A DNA stretch of 64,000 nt from Actinokineospora spheciospongiae (GCF_000564855.1 NZ_AYXG01000103.1:62001-126000); one strand, 5' to 3'. Counted from the first letter of the stretch, positions 43,828-61,498 are shown. Numbers and translations are program-made. The notes: a model not told the origin generated them from the sequence alone.

Positions 43828-43909
43828 GGGTACAACATGCCCTATGCCGGGTCCCGCGAAACAGGGCCACCAGGGTGCGGCCCCCGAGGGACCGCACCCG
43901 AGGAACGGG

Positions 43910-45829
<1,920 letters not shown>

Positions 45830-45982
45830 CCTGTCGTCACCTCGTCCTGTCGTCGATTCGCAGGCCCGCCATCCCGCCGGCTCGATCCAGCATACGAGTG
45901 TCCGGCGGCGGGGCTCGGCGAGGCGTGGCCCACATACCCCGATCCACACAGCTTCGTCACCCGTTCTGCCTATCCTCTTCAA

Positions 45983-52912
<6,930 letters not shown>

Positions 52913-52953
52913 GGTCGGCCGGGCACGTGGGGGGACGATCCGGGGGGACGGGG

Positions 52954-54471
52954 ATGAACGCGCCGGACGAGGTCGACCTGCCCCGGCTGACCAAGCGGGT
53001 CGGTCGGGCACTGGTCCGCGCGGCCGGGGACGGCTGGACGCTGATCCGGGCCGAGTACCGGGCGGCGGGCAGGCACGTCGAGGTGGACGTGCTGATCGCC
53101 GGGCCGGACGGCAGGCCGCTGGCGATCCGCCCACCGCTCGAGGTGGTCGAGGGCCTAGGCCGCATCCGCGAGGCCATGTACGAGCCGGGCCGGGGCACCT
53201 GGCTGCGCGCGGTCTACGAGATCGAACCACCCGGCGCCTTCACCTGCGACTTCGAACCCGACGTCGAACCGGTCTGGCGCCGAGTACCACCGCAGATCGG
53301 CTTCCAGGACGAACTCCGCGCCCACCCCCGCACCGACGCCCACCTCCCCGACTGGCTGCGCGCCCGCGCGGGCCTCCCGCCCGCCCCTCCCCCGCCACCG
53401 CCCACCCCACCCACTCAGCAGCCCCTGGCTTCAACGGCTCCCGGCAGGCCCGCCGCACCCGGCGCCGCGGACCCGAACGCCGCTGTCCCCGACAGCCCGA
53501 CCGCCGCCCCCCACCCTCCGGGTGCCGCCCAGGAGCACCCCGGTGCCCCGGAGGGCTCCGCACCGAGCAGCACCGGCACTCCCCCGGTACCGCACCCGGC
53601 CACCACGGGACCGCAGGTCCCCAGCGGCCACACCGGCCAGAACCCGGCACCACACCACCCCGGCACCCCGGCACCGAGCACCGGGACCGGAGGACACCAG
53701 CCGCCCGCCCCGGGCGACACCGGCCCGAAGCACGCGGGCGACCGGAGCACCACAGCCCAGGACCCCGCACCCCGGCGCTCCGGCAGGCACGCGCACCCGG
53801 ACGGCTCGTCCCCGGAAGACGACTCCAGCCGGACCGCAGGCCCCCGCCACGCGGGCGGCCAGGCCACCGGACCGCAACACCACACCAGCCCACACCACCC
53901 TGGTCTCCCACCACACCGGACGCCCGACCCCACCGAGACCGGCCCACGACCGGGAAGCGGCCCCGCGCCCCAGTACCCGGGTGTCCACCGCCCCGGCCCG
54001 AACACACCGCCCCGACAGCAGCCCGGCGCACCGGCTCCCGACCGGCCTGGCAGCCCCACCCACCAGCCAGGCACCACACCGGGCAACGCCCACCGGCAAC
54101 CAGGCGCGAGCAGCCACCCCCGGTCGGAAAACCCCCCGCAGCACCAGCCCGGCACCGCAGACCACAACCCGCAGGCAGGCTCTGCCCGACACCACTCCAG
54201 CACCACAGGGCAGAACCACCCCCACACCCCACCGGGTGGCCCAGCCCAAACCCACCCCGGCCCCGTGGGCGACACCCCGGCGGGCGGCCCAGGCCCGCAC
54301 CACCCCGGCAACCCCAACCACACCCCGGCGGGCGGCCCGGCACAGCACCAACCCGGTGCCACCGGTCAGGGCCTGCGCCCGCCCGGTCCGCGTCACGCCG
54401 CACCGCCGCAGCGGCCTGCCCCCGGCCGGGGCGGGAACCCCCCGCCCCGGCCGCAGGGCCCGCAGCGCTGA
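52954..54471 (+). CDS. Protein with TNT-toxin-type N-terminal domain and Pro-rich tail
   Basis: 505 residues. Residues 1-145 (DLPRLTKRVGRALVRAAGDGW, EYRAAGRHVEVDVLIAGPDG, PPLEVVEGLGRIREAMYEPG, PQIGFQDELRAHPRTDAHLPDWLRAR) closely resemble the YezG/DUF600-like domain that in Pseudonocardiaceae often precedes a Pro-rich linker and a C-terminal TNT NAD-glycohydrolase. Here the Pro/Gly/His-rich linker simply runs to the stop codon and no toxin domain follows. GGGGGG lies about seven bases before the ATG. It starts 41 bases after the giant Pro-rich gene and is probably in its operon. Confidence 0.8.
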   Translation: MNAPDEVDLPRLTKRVGRALVRAAGDGWTLIRAEYRAAGRHVEVDVLIAGPDGRPLAIRPPLEVVEGLGRIREAMYEPGRGTWLRAVYEIEPPGAFTCDFEPDVEPVWRRVPPQIGFQDELRAHPRTDAHLPDWLRARAGLPPAPPPPPPTPPTQQPLASTAPGRPAAPGAADPNAAVPDSPTAAPHPPGAAQEHPGAPEGSAPSSTGTPPVPHPATTGPQVPSGHTGQNPAPHHPGTPAPSTGTGGHQPPAPGDTGPKHAGDRSTTAQDPAPRRSGRHAHPDGSSPEDDSSRTAGPRHAGGQATGPQHHTSPHHPGLPPHRTPDPTETGPRPGSGPAPQYPGVHRPGPNTPPRQQPGAPAPDRPGSPTHQPGTTPGNAHRQPGASSHPRSENPPQHQPGTADHNPQAGSARHHSSTTGQNHPHTPPGGPAQTHPGPVGDTPAGGPGPHHPGNPNHTPAGGPAQHQPGATGQGLRPPGPRHAAPPQRPAPGRGGNPPPRPQGPQR

Positions 54472-54490
54472 CCGCCAGGCCCGCCGCGCC

Positions 54491-55708
54491 TCAGTTCTCC
54501 AGCAGTGCCACGCACTCCACGTGGTGCGTCATCGGGAACGTGTCGAACGCGCGCAGGTCCGCCAGCCGGTAGCCGCGATCGGCGAACAGGGCGATGTCGC
54601 GGGCCAGGGCCGCCGGGTCGCAGGCCACGTAGACCACCCGGGCCGGTGCGCGGTCGGCGATCGCCGTCACGACGTCCTTCCCGGCGCCCTTGCGCGGTGG
54701 GTCCAGGACGACCACGTGCGGGTCCGGCAGTTCGGGGTCGGTGATGACGTGCTCGACCTTGCCCGCGAAGACCCGCACCGACGGCAGGTCGGCGAGGTTG
54801 TCCGCCGCGTCCTCCGCCGCCTGGCGGCCGGATTCGACCGCGATGACCGTCCCTTCCGGACCGACCTGCCCGGCGAGGACGGAGGCGAACAGACCGACCC
54901 CGGCGTAGAGGTCCCACGCGACCTGTCCCGGTCGGGCGTCGGACCACAGCTCCACGGCCTCGGCGAGGACGTCGGCGGCGTCCGGGTGGACCTGCCAGAA
55001 GCCCTGGGCGTCGAGTTCCCACTCGCGGCGGGCGGCCTGTTCCACCGCGACCGCCGAGCCGAGCACGCGCTGCGACCGCAGCACCGGTTTCCCGCTGCGC
55101 CGCCTGCCCTTGTCCGGGACCAGTTCGCTGGCGTGGGTGCGCCCGGTGGCGTCGACCGACACGTCGAGCTCGGCGCCGGGTGTCCACTCGCGACCGACGA
55201 GGACGTCGACGGTGCCGGGGGCGGCGATGACGCAGTCGGTGACCGGGACGATCCGGGAGCTGCGGTGGGCGTGGAAGCCCAGGTACCCGGTGCGGTCGAC
55301 GGCGAGGCGGACGCGGGTGCGCCAGTGGGCGAGCCCGCCCGCCAGTTCTTCCACCTCGACCTCGCGGTCCACCCCGGCGAGCCGGTGCAACTGCTCGGCG
55401 ACCACGACCGCCTTGAGCCTGCGCTGTTCGACCGCCGAGGCGTGCTGCCAGTCGCAGCCGCCGCAGCCCCCGGGGACGGCGACCGGGCACGGGGGCTCGA
55501 CCCGTTCCGGGGATGCCTCCAGGACCTCCACCGCGTCGCCCCGGCAGAAGGAGCCGCCCCGGTCCTCGGTGATGGCGACGACCACGCGTTCACCGGGGAG
55601 GGCGTGGCGGACGAAGACCACCCGCCCCTCGGCGCGGGCCACGCAGTGCCCGCCGTGGGCGACGGCGCCCACCTCGACCTCGAATCGGCGTCCGGTCCAG
55701 TCGGTCAT
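54491..55708 (-). CDS. TrmA/RlmD-type class I SAM-dependent RNA methyltransferase with TRAM domain
   Basis: 405 residues, equivalent of Rv2689c. An N-terminal TRAM barrel (FEVEVGAVAHGGHCVARAEGRVVFVRHALPGE) is followed by the Cys cluster PCPVAVPGGCGGCDWQH, an iron-sulfur motif of RlmD/RumA-like enzymes. The SAM domain has AWDLYAGVGLFASVLA, VVVLDPPRKGAG and VYVACDPAALARD. It methylates a uridine in rRNA or tRNA; the exact site is unknown. Four bases overlap with the permease stop (ATGA), so they are co-translated. Confidence 0.93.
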   Translation of the reverse strand: MTDWTGRRFEVEVGAVAHGGHCVARAEGRVVFVRHALPGERVVVAITEDRGGSFCRGDAVEVLEASPERVEPPCPVAVPGGCGGCDWQHASAVEQRRLKAVVVAEQLHRLAGVDREVEVEELAGGLAHWRTRVRLAVDRTGYLGFHAHRSSRIVPVTDCVIAAPGTVDVLVGREWTPGAELDVSVDATGRTHASELVPDKGRRRSGKPVLRSQRVLGSAVAVEQAARREWELDAQGFWQVHPDAADVLAEAVELWSDARPGQVAWDLYAGVGLFASVLAGQVGPEGTVIAVESGRQAAEDAADNLADLPSVRVFAGKVEHVITDPELPDPHVVVLDPPRKGAGKDVVTAIADRAPARVVYVACDPAALARDIALFADRGYRLADLRAFDTFPMTHHVECVALLEN

Positions 55709-57714
55709 TTGCCGGGCTCCTTGTCCGTTGCGGTGAACCCGCGCCGCACCGCACCCGGCACCAGCACGTCGTGGTCGGCGACCTTCTCCGAGGATTCCAA
55801 CTGCCACGGCACGCTGGTCACCATCACCCCCGGCTGGAACAGCAGCCTGCTCTTGAGCCGCAGCGCGCTCTGGTTGTGCAGCACCTGCTCCCACCAGCGG
55901 CCGACCACGTACTCGGGGATGAACACGGTGACCACGTCGCGCGGGTTGTCGGTGCGGATGCGCTTCACGTAGTCCAGCACCGGCTTGGTGATCTCCCGGT
56001 AGGGGGACTCGACGACCTTCAGCGGCACCGGGAAGTTCTCCTTCTCCCAGTCCGAGACCAGTCGTTTGGTGTCCACGTCGTCGACGTTGACGGTGATCGC
56101 CTCCAGGACGTCCGGGCGGGTCGCGCGGGCGTAGGCCAGCGCGCGGCGGGTGGGCAGGTGCAGCTTGGAGACCAGGACGATGGAGTGGATGCGCGAGGGC
56201 AGCACGAAGACGCGCTCGCCCTCGGCGGTGGCCAGCTCGTCGGCGACCCGGTCGTAGTGGCGGCGGATGCCGGTCATCAGCACGTAGATCGCGATCATGG
56301 CGACGATGGCGATCCAGGCGCCGAGCAGGAACTTGGTGATCAGCACGACCACCAGCACCGAGCCGGTCATCACCAGCCCGAAGGTGTTGATGAGCTGCGA
56401 GCGGCGCATCCGGCGGCGCGCGGCCGGGTCGGTCTCGGTGGCCAGGTGGCGGTTCCAGTGCCGGATCATGCCGGTCTGGCTCATGGTGAAGGACACGAAC
56501 ACGCCGACGATGTAGAGCTGGATGAGCTTGGTGACCTCGGCGTCGAACGCGATGACGAGCACGATCGCGAAACCCGCCAGGCCGACGATGCCGTTGGAGA
56601 ACGCCAGCCGGTCGCCCCGGGTGTGCAGTTGCCGGGGCAGGTAGCGGTCCTGGGCGAGGATCGAGCCGAGCACCGGGAAGCCGTTGAACGCGGTGTTCGC
56701 GGCCAGCACGAGGATCAGCGCGGTGACCACGGTGATGAAGAAGAAGCCGACCGGGAAGCCGGAGAAGACCGCCTCGGCGATCTGGGCGACCATCGTCTTC
56801 TGCTCGTACCCGGGTGGGGCGCCGACGAGCTGGTGGGCGGGGTCCTCGGCGACGCGCACGTCGGTGAGCTGGGCCAGCACGATCAGGCCCATCAGCATGA
56901 CCACCGCGATCGCCCCCATCAGCAGCAGCGTGGTGGCCGCGTTCTTGGACTTGGGCTTGCGGAAGGCGGGCACGCCGTTGCTGATCGCCTCGACACCGGT
57001 CAGCGCCGCGCAGCCGGAGGAGAAGGCGCGCAGGACCAGGAACACCAGCGCCAGCCCGGCCAGTTCGCCGTGCTCGGACTCGACCTGGAAGCCGGAGCTC
57101 TCAGCGGGCATGTCCTCGCCGAGGACCAGTCCGCGGAACAGGCCGAACAGGATCATCGCGATGATGCCCGCCATGAAGGCGTAGGTGGGCACGGCGAAGG
57201 CGCCGCCGGACTCCCGGATGCCGCGCAGGTTGATCGCGGTGAGCACCACGATGGCGATGACGGCGAACTCCACCTTGTGGTCGGCCACGAACGGGATCGC
57301 CGAACCGATGTTGGCCATCGCCGAGGCGATCGACACCGCCACGGTCAGCACGTAGTCGACCAGCAGCGCGCTGGCCACGGTCAGCCCGGCCCGCTTGCCC
57401 AGGTTCACCGTGGCGACCTCGTAGTCGCCGCCGCCGGAGGGGTAGGCGCGGACGTTCTGCCGGTAGCTGGCCACCACCGTCAGCATGACGACGACCACCA
57501 CGACCCCCACCCAGGGCGCCATGGTGTAGGCGGACAGGCCCGCCACGGACAGGACCAGGAAGATCTCTTCCGGGGCGTAGGCCACCGACGACATGGCGTC
57601 GGAGGCGAAGACCGGCAGGGCGATGCGCTTGGGCAGCAGCGTGTGGGCCAACCGGTCGCTGCGAAACGGCCTGCCGACCACCAGACGTTTCGCCGCCGTG
57701 GAGAACTTGGACAC
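55705..57714 (-). CDS. APC-superfamily permease, KimA-like potassium transporter candidate
   Basis: 669 residues with about 12 membrane helices and a ~180-residue cytoplasmic C-terminal domain. The start LPKRIALPVFASDAMSSVAYAPEEI is the hallmark of the KimA/YdaO-type subgroup, high-affinity K+ importers in Bacillus; SYRQNVRAYPSGGGDYEVA and LTGVEAISNGVPAFRKP are further blocks. The TrkA-type ceoB and ceoC genes lie divergently next to it, strengthening the potassium link. Equivalent to Rv2690c. The promoter region shared with ceoB is 110 bases, too short for a ydaO-type c-di-AMP riboswitch. Confidence 0.88.
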   Translation of the reverse strand: MSKFSTAAKRLVVGRPFRSDRLAHTLLPKRIALPVFASDAMSSVAYAPEEIFLVLSVAGLSAYTMAPWVGVVVVVVMLTVVASYRQNVRAYPSGGGDYEVATVNLGKRAGLTVASALLVDYVLTVAVSIASAMANIGSAIPFVADHKVEFAVIAIVVLTAINLRGIRESGGAFAVPTYAFMAGIIAMILFGLFRGLVLGEDMPAESSGFQVESEHGELAGLALVFLVLRAFSSGCAALTGVEAISNGVPAFRKPKSKNAATTLLLMGAIAVVMLMGLIVLAQLTDVRVAEDPAHQLVGAPPGYEQKTMVAQIAEAVFSGFPVGFFFITVVTALILVLAANTAFNGFPVLGSILAQDRYLPRQLHTRGDRLAFSNGIVGLAGFAIVLVIAFDAEVTKLIQLYIVGVFVSFTMSQTGMIRHWNRHLATETDPAARRRMRRSQLINTFGLVMTGSVLVVVLITKFLLGAWIAIVAMIAIYVLMTGIRRHYDRVADELATAEGERVFVLPSRIHSIVLVSKLHLPTRRALAYARATRPDVLEAITVNVDDVDTKRLVSDWEKENFPVPLKVVESPYREITKPVLDYVKRIRTDNPRDVVTVFIPEYVVGRWWEQVLHNQSALRLKSRLLFQPGVMVTSVPWQLESSEKVADHDVLVPGAVRRGFTATDKEPGK

Positions 57715-57762
57715 GGGGTCACAGCGTAGGCGGTCCCGTCACCGTTTCGGACCAGCCACCGG

Positions 57763-57768
57763 TAGGTT
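57763..57768 (+). promoter_or_regulatory. Putative -10 element of ceoB
   Basis: TAGGTT, in the 110-base region between the divergent permease and ceoB starts, about 57 bases before the ceoB start. No good -35 box is seen at the usual spacing. Confidence 0.3.
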
Positions 57769-57824
57769 CGTCGCAGTCACCCGCGACGGTGTCCGTTTCC
57801 AGATTTTCCGACAGGAGGATGGTC

Positions 57825-58490
57825 GTGCACGTGGTGATCATGGGCTGCGGCCGGGTGGGGGCCTCGATGGCCGCCGCCCTGGAGCGGCTGGACCACACCG
57901 TGGCCGTCATCGACAAGGACGCGCAGGCCTTCCGCAGGCTGGGGTCCGACTTCCACGGCCAGCAGGTGGTGGGGCCCGGGTTCGACCGGCAGGTGCTGAT
58001 CGAGGCCGGGGTCGAGCGGGCGGGCGCCTTCGCGGCGGTCTCCAGCGGCGACAACTCCAACATCATCTCCGCCCGGGTGGCCCGCGAGACCTTCGGCGTC
58101 GAGCACGTCGTGGCCCGCATCTACGACCCCAAGCGCGCCGAGGTGTACGAGCGGCTGGGCATCCCCACGGTCGCGACCGTGCCGTGGACCACCGACCGGC
58201 TGCTGCGCACCCTGCTGCCCGACGGCGTCGGCTCGGCCTGGCGGGACCCCACGGGCAAGGTCGCCCTGCTCCAGGTGCCCCTCGACGAGGGCTGGGTCGG
58301 GCACACCGTGCGCGAGTTCCAGCAGACCACCGGCGCCAGGGTGGCGTTCATCATGCGCTTCGGCACCGCCGTGCTGCCGCAGACCAAGACCGTCATCCAG
58401 GCCGACGACCAGGTGTACGTCGCCACGCTGTCCGGCACGATCAGCGACGTGACCGCCGCGGCGGCGCAGGCACCGGAGGAGGGGCACTGA
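57825..58490 (+). CDS. ceoB: TrkA-type potassium uptake regulator CeoB
   Basis: 221 residues, RCK/KTN domain: VHVVIMGCGRVGASMAAALERLDHTVAVIDKD is the NAD-binding start with GxGxxG, followed by RLGSDFHGQQVVGPGFD, VSSGDNSNIISARVARETF and a C-terminal RCK_C portion (RVAFIMRFGTAVLP, DDQVYVAT). The GTG at 57825 is taken because AGGAGG ends six bases before it; the ATG at 57819 abuts that site. It gates K+ transport by binding nucleotide. TGATG overlap with ceoC. Corresponds to Rv2691. Confidence 0.93.
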   Translation: MHVVIMGCGRVGASMAAALERLDHTVAVIDKDAQAFRRLGSDFHGQQVVGPGFDRQVLIEAGVERAGAFAAVSSGDNSNIISARVARETFGVEHVVARIYDPKRAEVYERLGIPTVATVPWTTDRLLRTLLPDGVGSAWRDPTGKVALLQVPLDEGWVGHTVREFQQTTGARVAFIMRFGTAVLPQTKTVIQADDQVYVATLSGTISDVTAAAAQAPEEGH

Positions 58491-59146
58491 TGCGGGTCGC
58501 CATCGCCGGGGCCGGGGCCGTGGGCCGGTCCATCGCCGCCGAGCTGATCGCGGGCGAGCACCAGGTCATGCTGATCGAGCGCGAGGCCAAGCAGTTCGAG
58601 CCGCACACCGTCGAGCAGGCCGAGTGGGTCCTCGCCGACGCCTGCGAGCTGGCCTCGCTGGAGGACGCGGGCCTGCAGCTGTGCGACTGCGTCATCGCCG
58701 CCACCGGCGACGACAAGGTCAACCTGGTGGTGTCGCTGCTGGCCAAGACGGTGTTCGCCGTGCGCCGGGTGGTGGCCAGGGTCAACCACCCGGCCAACGA
58801 GTGGCTGTTCAACTCGGCCTGGGGCGTGGACGTGGCGGTGTCGACCCCGCGCGTGCTGGCCGCGATGGTCGAGGAGGCGGTGAGCGTCGGCGGGCTGGTG
58901 CAACTGCTGACCCTGCGCCAGGGCCAGGCGAACCTGGTGGAGATGACCCTGCCCGCGGACACGCGGTGGGCCGGGCGCCCGGTCCGCGACGTGAAGCTCC
59001 CCCGCGACGCCGCCCTGGTCACCATCCTACGCGGCGGCCGGGTGATCGTGCCGCAGCCGGACGACCCGCTGGAGCCCGGGGACGAGCTGCTGTTCGTCGC
59101 CTCGGCCGACGTCGAGGGGGAGATCCGCCGGGCGTTCAGCCACTGA
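58490..59146 (+). CDS. ceoC: TrkA-type potassium uptake regulator CeoC
   Basis: 218 residues, a second RCK protein: MRVAIAGAGAVGRSIAAELIAGEHQVMLIERE with GxGxxG, ACELASLEDAGLQLCDCVIAATGDDKVNL, then a C-terminal region with VKLPRDAALVTILRGGRVIVPQPDDPLEPGDELLFVAS, the RCK_C fold. Its ATG overlaps the ceoB stop by one base, and the two proteins probably form a hetero-oligomeric ring on a K+ transporter, most likely the adjacent KimA-like permease. Corresponds to Rv2692. Confidence 0.93.
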   Translation: MRVAIAGAGAVGRSIAAELIAGEHQVMLIEREAKQFEPHTVEQAEWVLADACELASLEDAGLQLCDCVIAATGDDKVNLVVSLLAKTVFAVRRVVARVNHPANEWLFNSAWGVDVAVSTPRVLAAMVEEAVSVGGLVQLLTLRQGQANLVEMTLPADTRWAGRPVRDVKLPRDAALVTILRGGRVIVPQPDDPLEPGDELLFVASADVEGEIRRAFSH

Positions 59147-59248
59147 GGCGGCCGGGGTGCCTGCCGGTGGCGCGTGGCCCCGGAGCGGGGCCCGTACGAG
59201 ACAGCACCCGGACCACGTGCGGGTGCGGCGGCGACCACGCAGGACGGC

Positions 59249-59449
59249 TCATCCAGATGAGCTGGGCGTTCCCGACGCGAACTGCATCGTCAGGTCGATG
59301 CCTGCGGGGTCCTCATCGGCCATGGCGGCGATGAGGTCCGCAGCCATCTCCCGCGCCTCGGCGGCGGTGCGCCCCTGTGTGCGTCCCACGGCGGGTACGT
59401 CGACGACCCAGAAGCAGCCTTCTCGGACCGCCATCGCGGTGTAGCTCAT
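59249..59449 (-). CDS. HicB-like small protein without partner
   Basis: 66 residues, MSYTAMAVREGCFWVVDVPAVGRTQGRTAAEAREMAADLIAAM. The beta-beta-alpha pattern with a terminal helix is that of the HicB/type II antitoxin-like partial RNase H fold. No HicA toxin ORF is seen on either side. The longer open reading from 59569 has no start signal. It may be a solitary regulator or a remnant. Confidence 0.6.
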   Translation of the reverse strand: MSYTAMAVREGCFWVVDVPAVGRTQGRTAAEAREMAADLIAAMADEDPAGIDLTMQFASGTPSSSG

Positions 59450-59530
59450 CTCAGCCGACCTTCCCGACGAATCCGCCTGCCCGTCTGCCGGACCCGCTGA
59501 CCGCGCGATCGGGATCGGCGGCGAAACGAA

Positions 59531-59566
59531 TCCGGCCCCCTGGATGCTCCCACCCAGGGGGCCGGA
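59531..59566 (-). terminator. Hairpin terminator after the desaturase gene
   Basis: TCCGGCCCCCTGG pairs with CCAGGGGGCCGGA around a ten-base loop (59544-59553). It lies about 60 bases beyond the desaturase stop on the minus strand. Confidence 0.6.
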
Positions 59567-59624
59567 CATCGGGGTCGGGTGATCCGGCGGCCGCGAGCGG
59601 AGGTCACCCCGACATCGATCGGGG

Positions 59625-60563
59625 TCAGGCGGGGGCGCGGAGCTTGGCGATGCGGGCCGGGGTGGGCCAGCGGACGTCCCAGGCCCAGCCGAGCTTCTCG
59701 AAGAACCAGATCAGCCGCGCCGAGATGTCCAGTTGGCCGCGCAGCACGCCGTGCCGGGCCGAGGTGGGGTCGGCGTGGTGGGAGTTGTGCCAGGACTCGC
59801 CGAAGCTGATCAGGGCCATCGGCCAGAAGTTGGCGGCGCGGTCGCGGGACCTGAACGGGCGCTCGCCGATCATGTGGCAGATGGAGTTGACCGACCAGGT
59901 GGTGTGGTGCAGCAGGGCGACGCGGATGATGCCCGCCCAGAAGAAGGCCGTGAGCGCGCCCTGCCAGGACCAGGTGACCAGGCCGCCGATCGCGGCGGGC
60001 AGCAGCAGGCTGACGACGGTGAGCACCGGGAACAGCCGGTCGACGCGGCGCAGGTCGGCGTCGGCGAGCAGGTCGGGGGCGAAGCGCTCGGCGTTGGTGC
60101 GGTCGCGGTCGAACAGCCAGCCCATGTGCGAGTGCCAGAAGCCCTTGGCGACGGCGATCGGGCCGGTGCCGAACAGCCACGGGGAGTGCGGGTCGCCCTC
60201 CTTGTCGGAGAAGGCGTGGTGGCGGCGGTGGTCGGCGACCCACTCGGTGACCGAGCCCTGCAGGGACATGCCGCCCGCGACGGCCAGCACGACCTTGAGC
60301 CAGCGGGTGGCCTTGAACGCGCCGTGGGTGAAGAAGCGGTGGTAGCCGACCGTCACGCCCAGGCCGGTGAAGACGAAGAACACCGCCCCGATGACCACGT
60401 CGGACCAGCCCAGGCCCCAGCCCCAGGCGAACGGGACGGCGGCGGCGACGGCCAGCAGCGGGGTGGTGACGAACAGGACGACGCCGACCTGCTCAGCACC
60501 GCCGCGGCGGCGGCCGAGGATGGGCTTCGCGCCGCGCTGCGGCGCTTCGAGGGTTGCTGTCAC
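59625..60563 (-). CDS. Acyl-CoA/fatty acid desaturase
   Basis: 312 residues, membrane-bound di-iron desaturase like stearoyl-CoA delta-9 desaturases. The three His boxes are GYHRFFTHGAFK, DHRRHHAFSDKEGDPHSP and SWHNSHHADPTSARHG, with hydrophobic helices between (LFVTTPLLAVAAAVPFAWG, VLTVVSLLLPAAIGGLV). It introduces a double bond into membrane acyl chains. The GTG at 60563 has GAGGAG nine bases upstream. A perfect 20-bp palindrome lies about 50 bases upstream and likely controls it. Confidence 0.93.
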   Translation of the reverse strand: MTATLEAPQRGAKPILGRRRGGAEQVGVVLFVTTPLLAVAAAVPFAWGWGLGWSDVVIGAVFFVFTGLGVTVGYHRFFTHGAFKATRWLKVVLAVAGGMSLQGSVTEWVADHRRHHAFSDKEGDPHSPWLFGTGPIAVAKGFWHSHMGWLFDRDRTNAERFAPDLLADADLRRVDRLFPVLTVVSLLLPAAIGGLVTWSWQGALTAFFWAGIIRVALLHHTTWSVNSICHMIGERPFRSRDRAANFWPMALISFGESWHNSHHADPTSARHGVLRGQLDISARLIWFFEKLGWAWDVRWPTPARIAKLRAPA

Positions 60564-60610
60564 TGGCGGGGCTCCTCGCTCGACGAGCGTCTTCCCCCAA
60601 GACGACGTAC

Positions 60611-60630
60611 CTACGGTTACGTAACCGTAG
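60611..60630. promoter_or_regulatory. Perfect 20-bp palindrome upstream of the desaturase
   Basis: CTACGGTTACGTAACCGTAG reads the same on both strands. It lies 48 bases before the desaturase start, where a promoter is expected, and is surely a dimeric repressor site, possibly of a TetR-type lipid regulator encoded elsewhere. Confidence 0.75.
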
Positions 60631-60662
60631 GCTACGGGAGGTTCCTGAGGTGCGCATGAGAA

Positions 60663-60691
60663 AAGGCCCCTGCCGCACGGGCAGGGGCCTT
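60663..60691 (-). terminator. Rho-independent terminator of the OB-fold/DUF3159 operon
   Basis: AAGGCCCCTGCC and GGCAGGGGCCTT form a 12-bp stem with a five-base loop; on the minus strand it is followed by TTCTC, giving a TTTT run. It begins 20 bases after the DUF3159 stop codon. Confidence 0.85.
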
Positions 60692-60711
60692 CGCCCACGG
60701 GTCAGTGCGGG

Positions 60712-61479
60712 TCACGCCGGGTCGGCGTACTTCTCCCGCAACCGCGCCTCGACGGCGGCGTCGCTGTCGTCGCCGTCGACCTCGAGTTCCTTGTGCCGCA
60801 CCTGCGCGCGGCGCACGGCCCACACCGTGACGCCCAGGGCCACCGCGAACAGCGGGTAGCCCATGGCCAGGCGGGCGAAGGCCAGCCAGCCGGTGGCGTC
60901 CTCGTCGTAGAGCCACTTCTGCACGACGTAGCGCGCCGCGAACACGGCCACGAAGGTCAGCGTGGCGATGTCGTAGGCGGTGCGGGACTTCTTGTCCTGG
61001 CGCCAGCCCTGCCCGTGCCCGTTCAGGGTCGACCAGATCACCCCGACCAGCGGCCAGCGGACCAGCACCGAGGCCAGGAACACCCCGCCGTAGGCCAGGC
61101 TGGTCCAGATGCCGAACAGGAAGAAGCCCTTGGCCGAGCCGGTGCGGTAGGCGATGAACGCCGCGATGGCCACGCCGAAGAAGCCGGAGATGGCCGGTTG
61201 CAGCGGCTCCTTGCGCACGATCCGGGCCACGGTGATCGCCACCGCCACCCCGATCGCGCTCCAGATGCCGACGGTCAGGCCGAAGAAGGCGTTGGCGAGG
61301 ACGAACACCACGACCGGCACCGAGGAGTAGAGCAGGCCGCTGACGCCGCCCATCTGCTCCAGCAGCGTCGGTGGGCGCTCCTCCTCCGCCGCGGTGTCCG
61401 CCGCGGTGTTCTCCTCCGCGGGGTCGTCGCTCTTGGGGTTGTCGTCCGCGGTGTTGACCTCGGGGGCCGGTTGCGTCAT
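60712..61479 (-). CDS. DUF3159 family membrane protein
   Basis: 255 residues, actinobacterial DUF3159 (Rv2693c type). After an acidic 35-residue head come about six membrane helices, including YSSVPVVVFVLANAFFGLTVGIW, ISGFFGVAIAAFIAYRTG, FFLFGIWTSLAYGGVFLASVL and YPLFAVALGVTVWAV; the block VIWSTLNGHGQGWRQDKK is typical. It belongs to an uncharacterised family sharing topology with intracellular septation protein A. It follows the OB-fold gene by 19 bases. Confidence 0.92.
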   Translation of the reverse strand: MTQPAPEVNTADDNPKSDDPAEENTAADTAAEEERPPTLLEQMGGVSGLLYSSVPVVVFVLANAFFGLTVGIWSAIGVAVAITVARIVRKEPLQPAISGFFGVAIAAFIAYRTGSAKGFFLFGIWTSLAYGGVFLASVLVRWPLVGVIWSTLNGHGQGWRQDKKSRTAYDIATLTFVAVFAARYVVQKWLYDEDATGWLAFARLAMGYPLFAVALGVTVWAVRRAQVRHKELEVDGDDSDAAVEARLREKYADPA

Positions 61480-61498
61480 GTCACCGGTTTCGTGTTCG

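Noticed and set aside
57715-57824. ydaO-type c-di-AMP riboswitch before the KimA-like gene
   Set aside because: Only 110 bases separate the divergent starts and no matching structure is visible.
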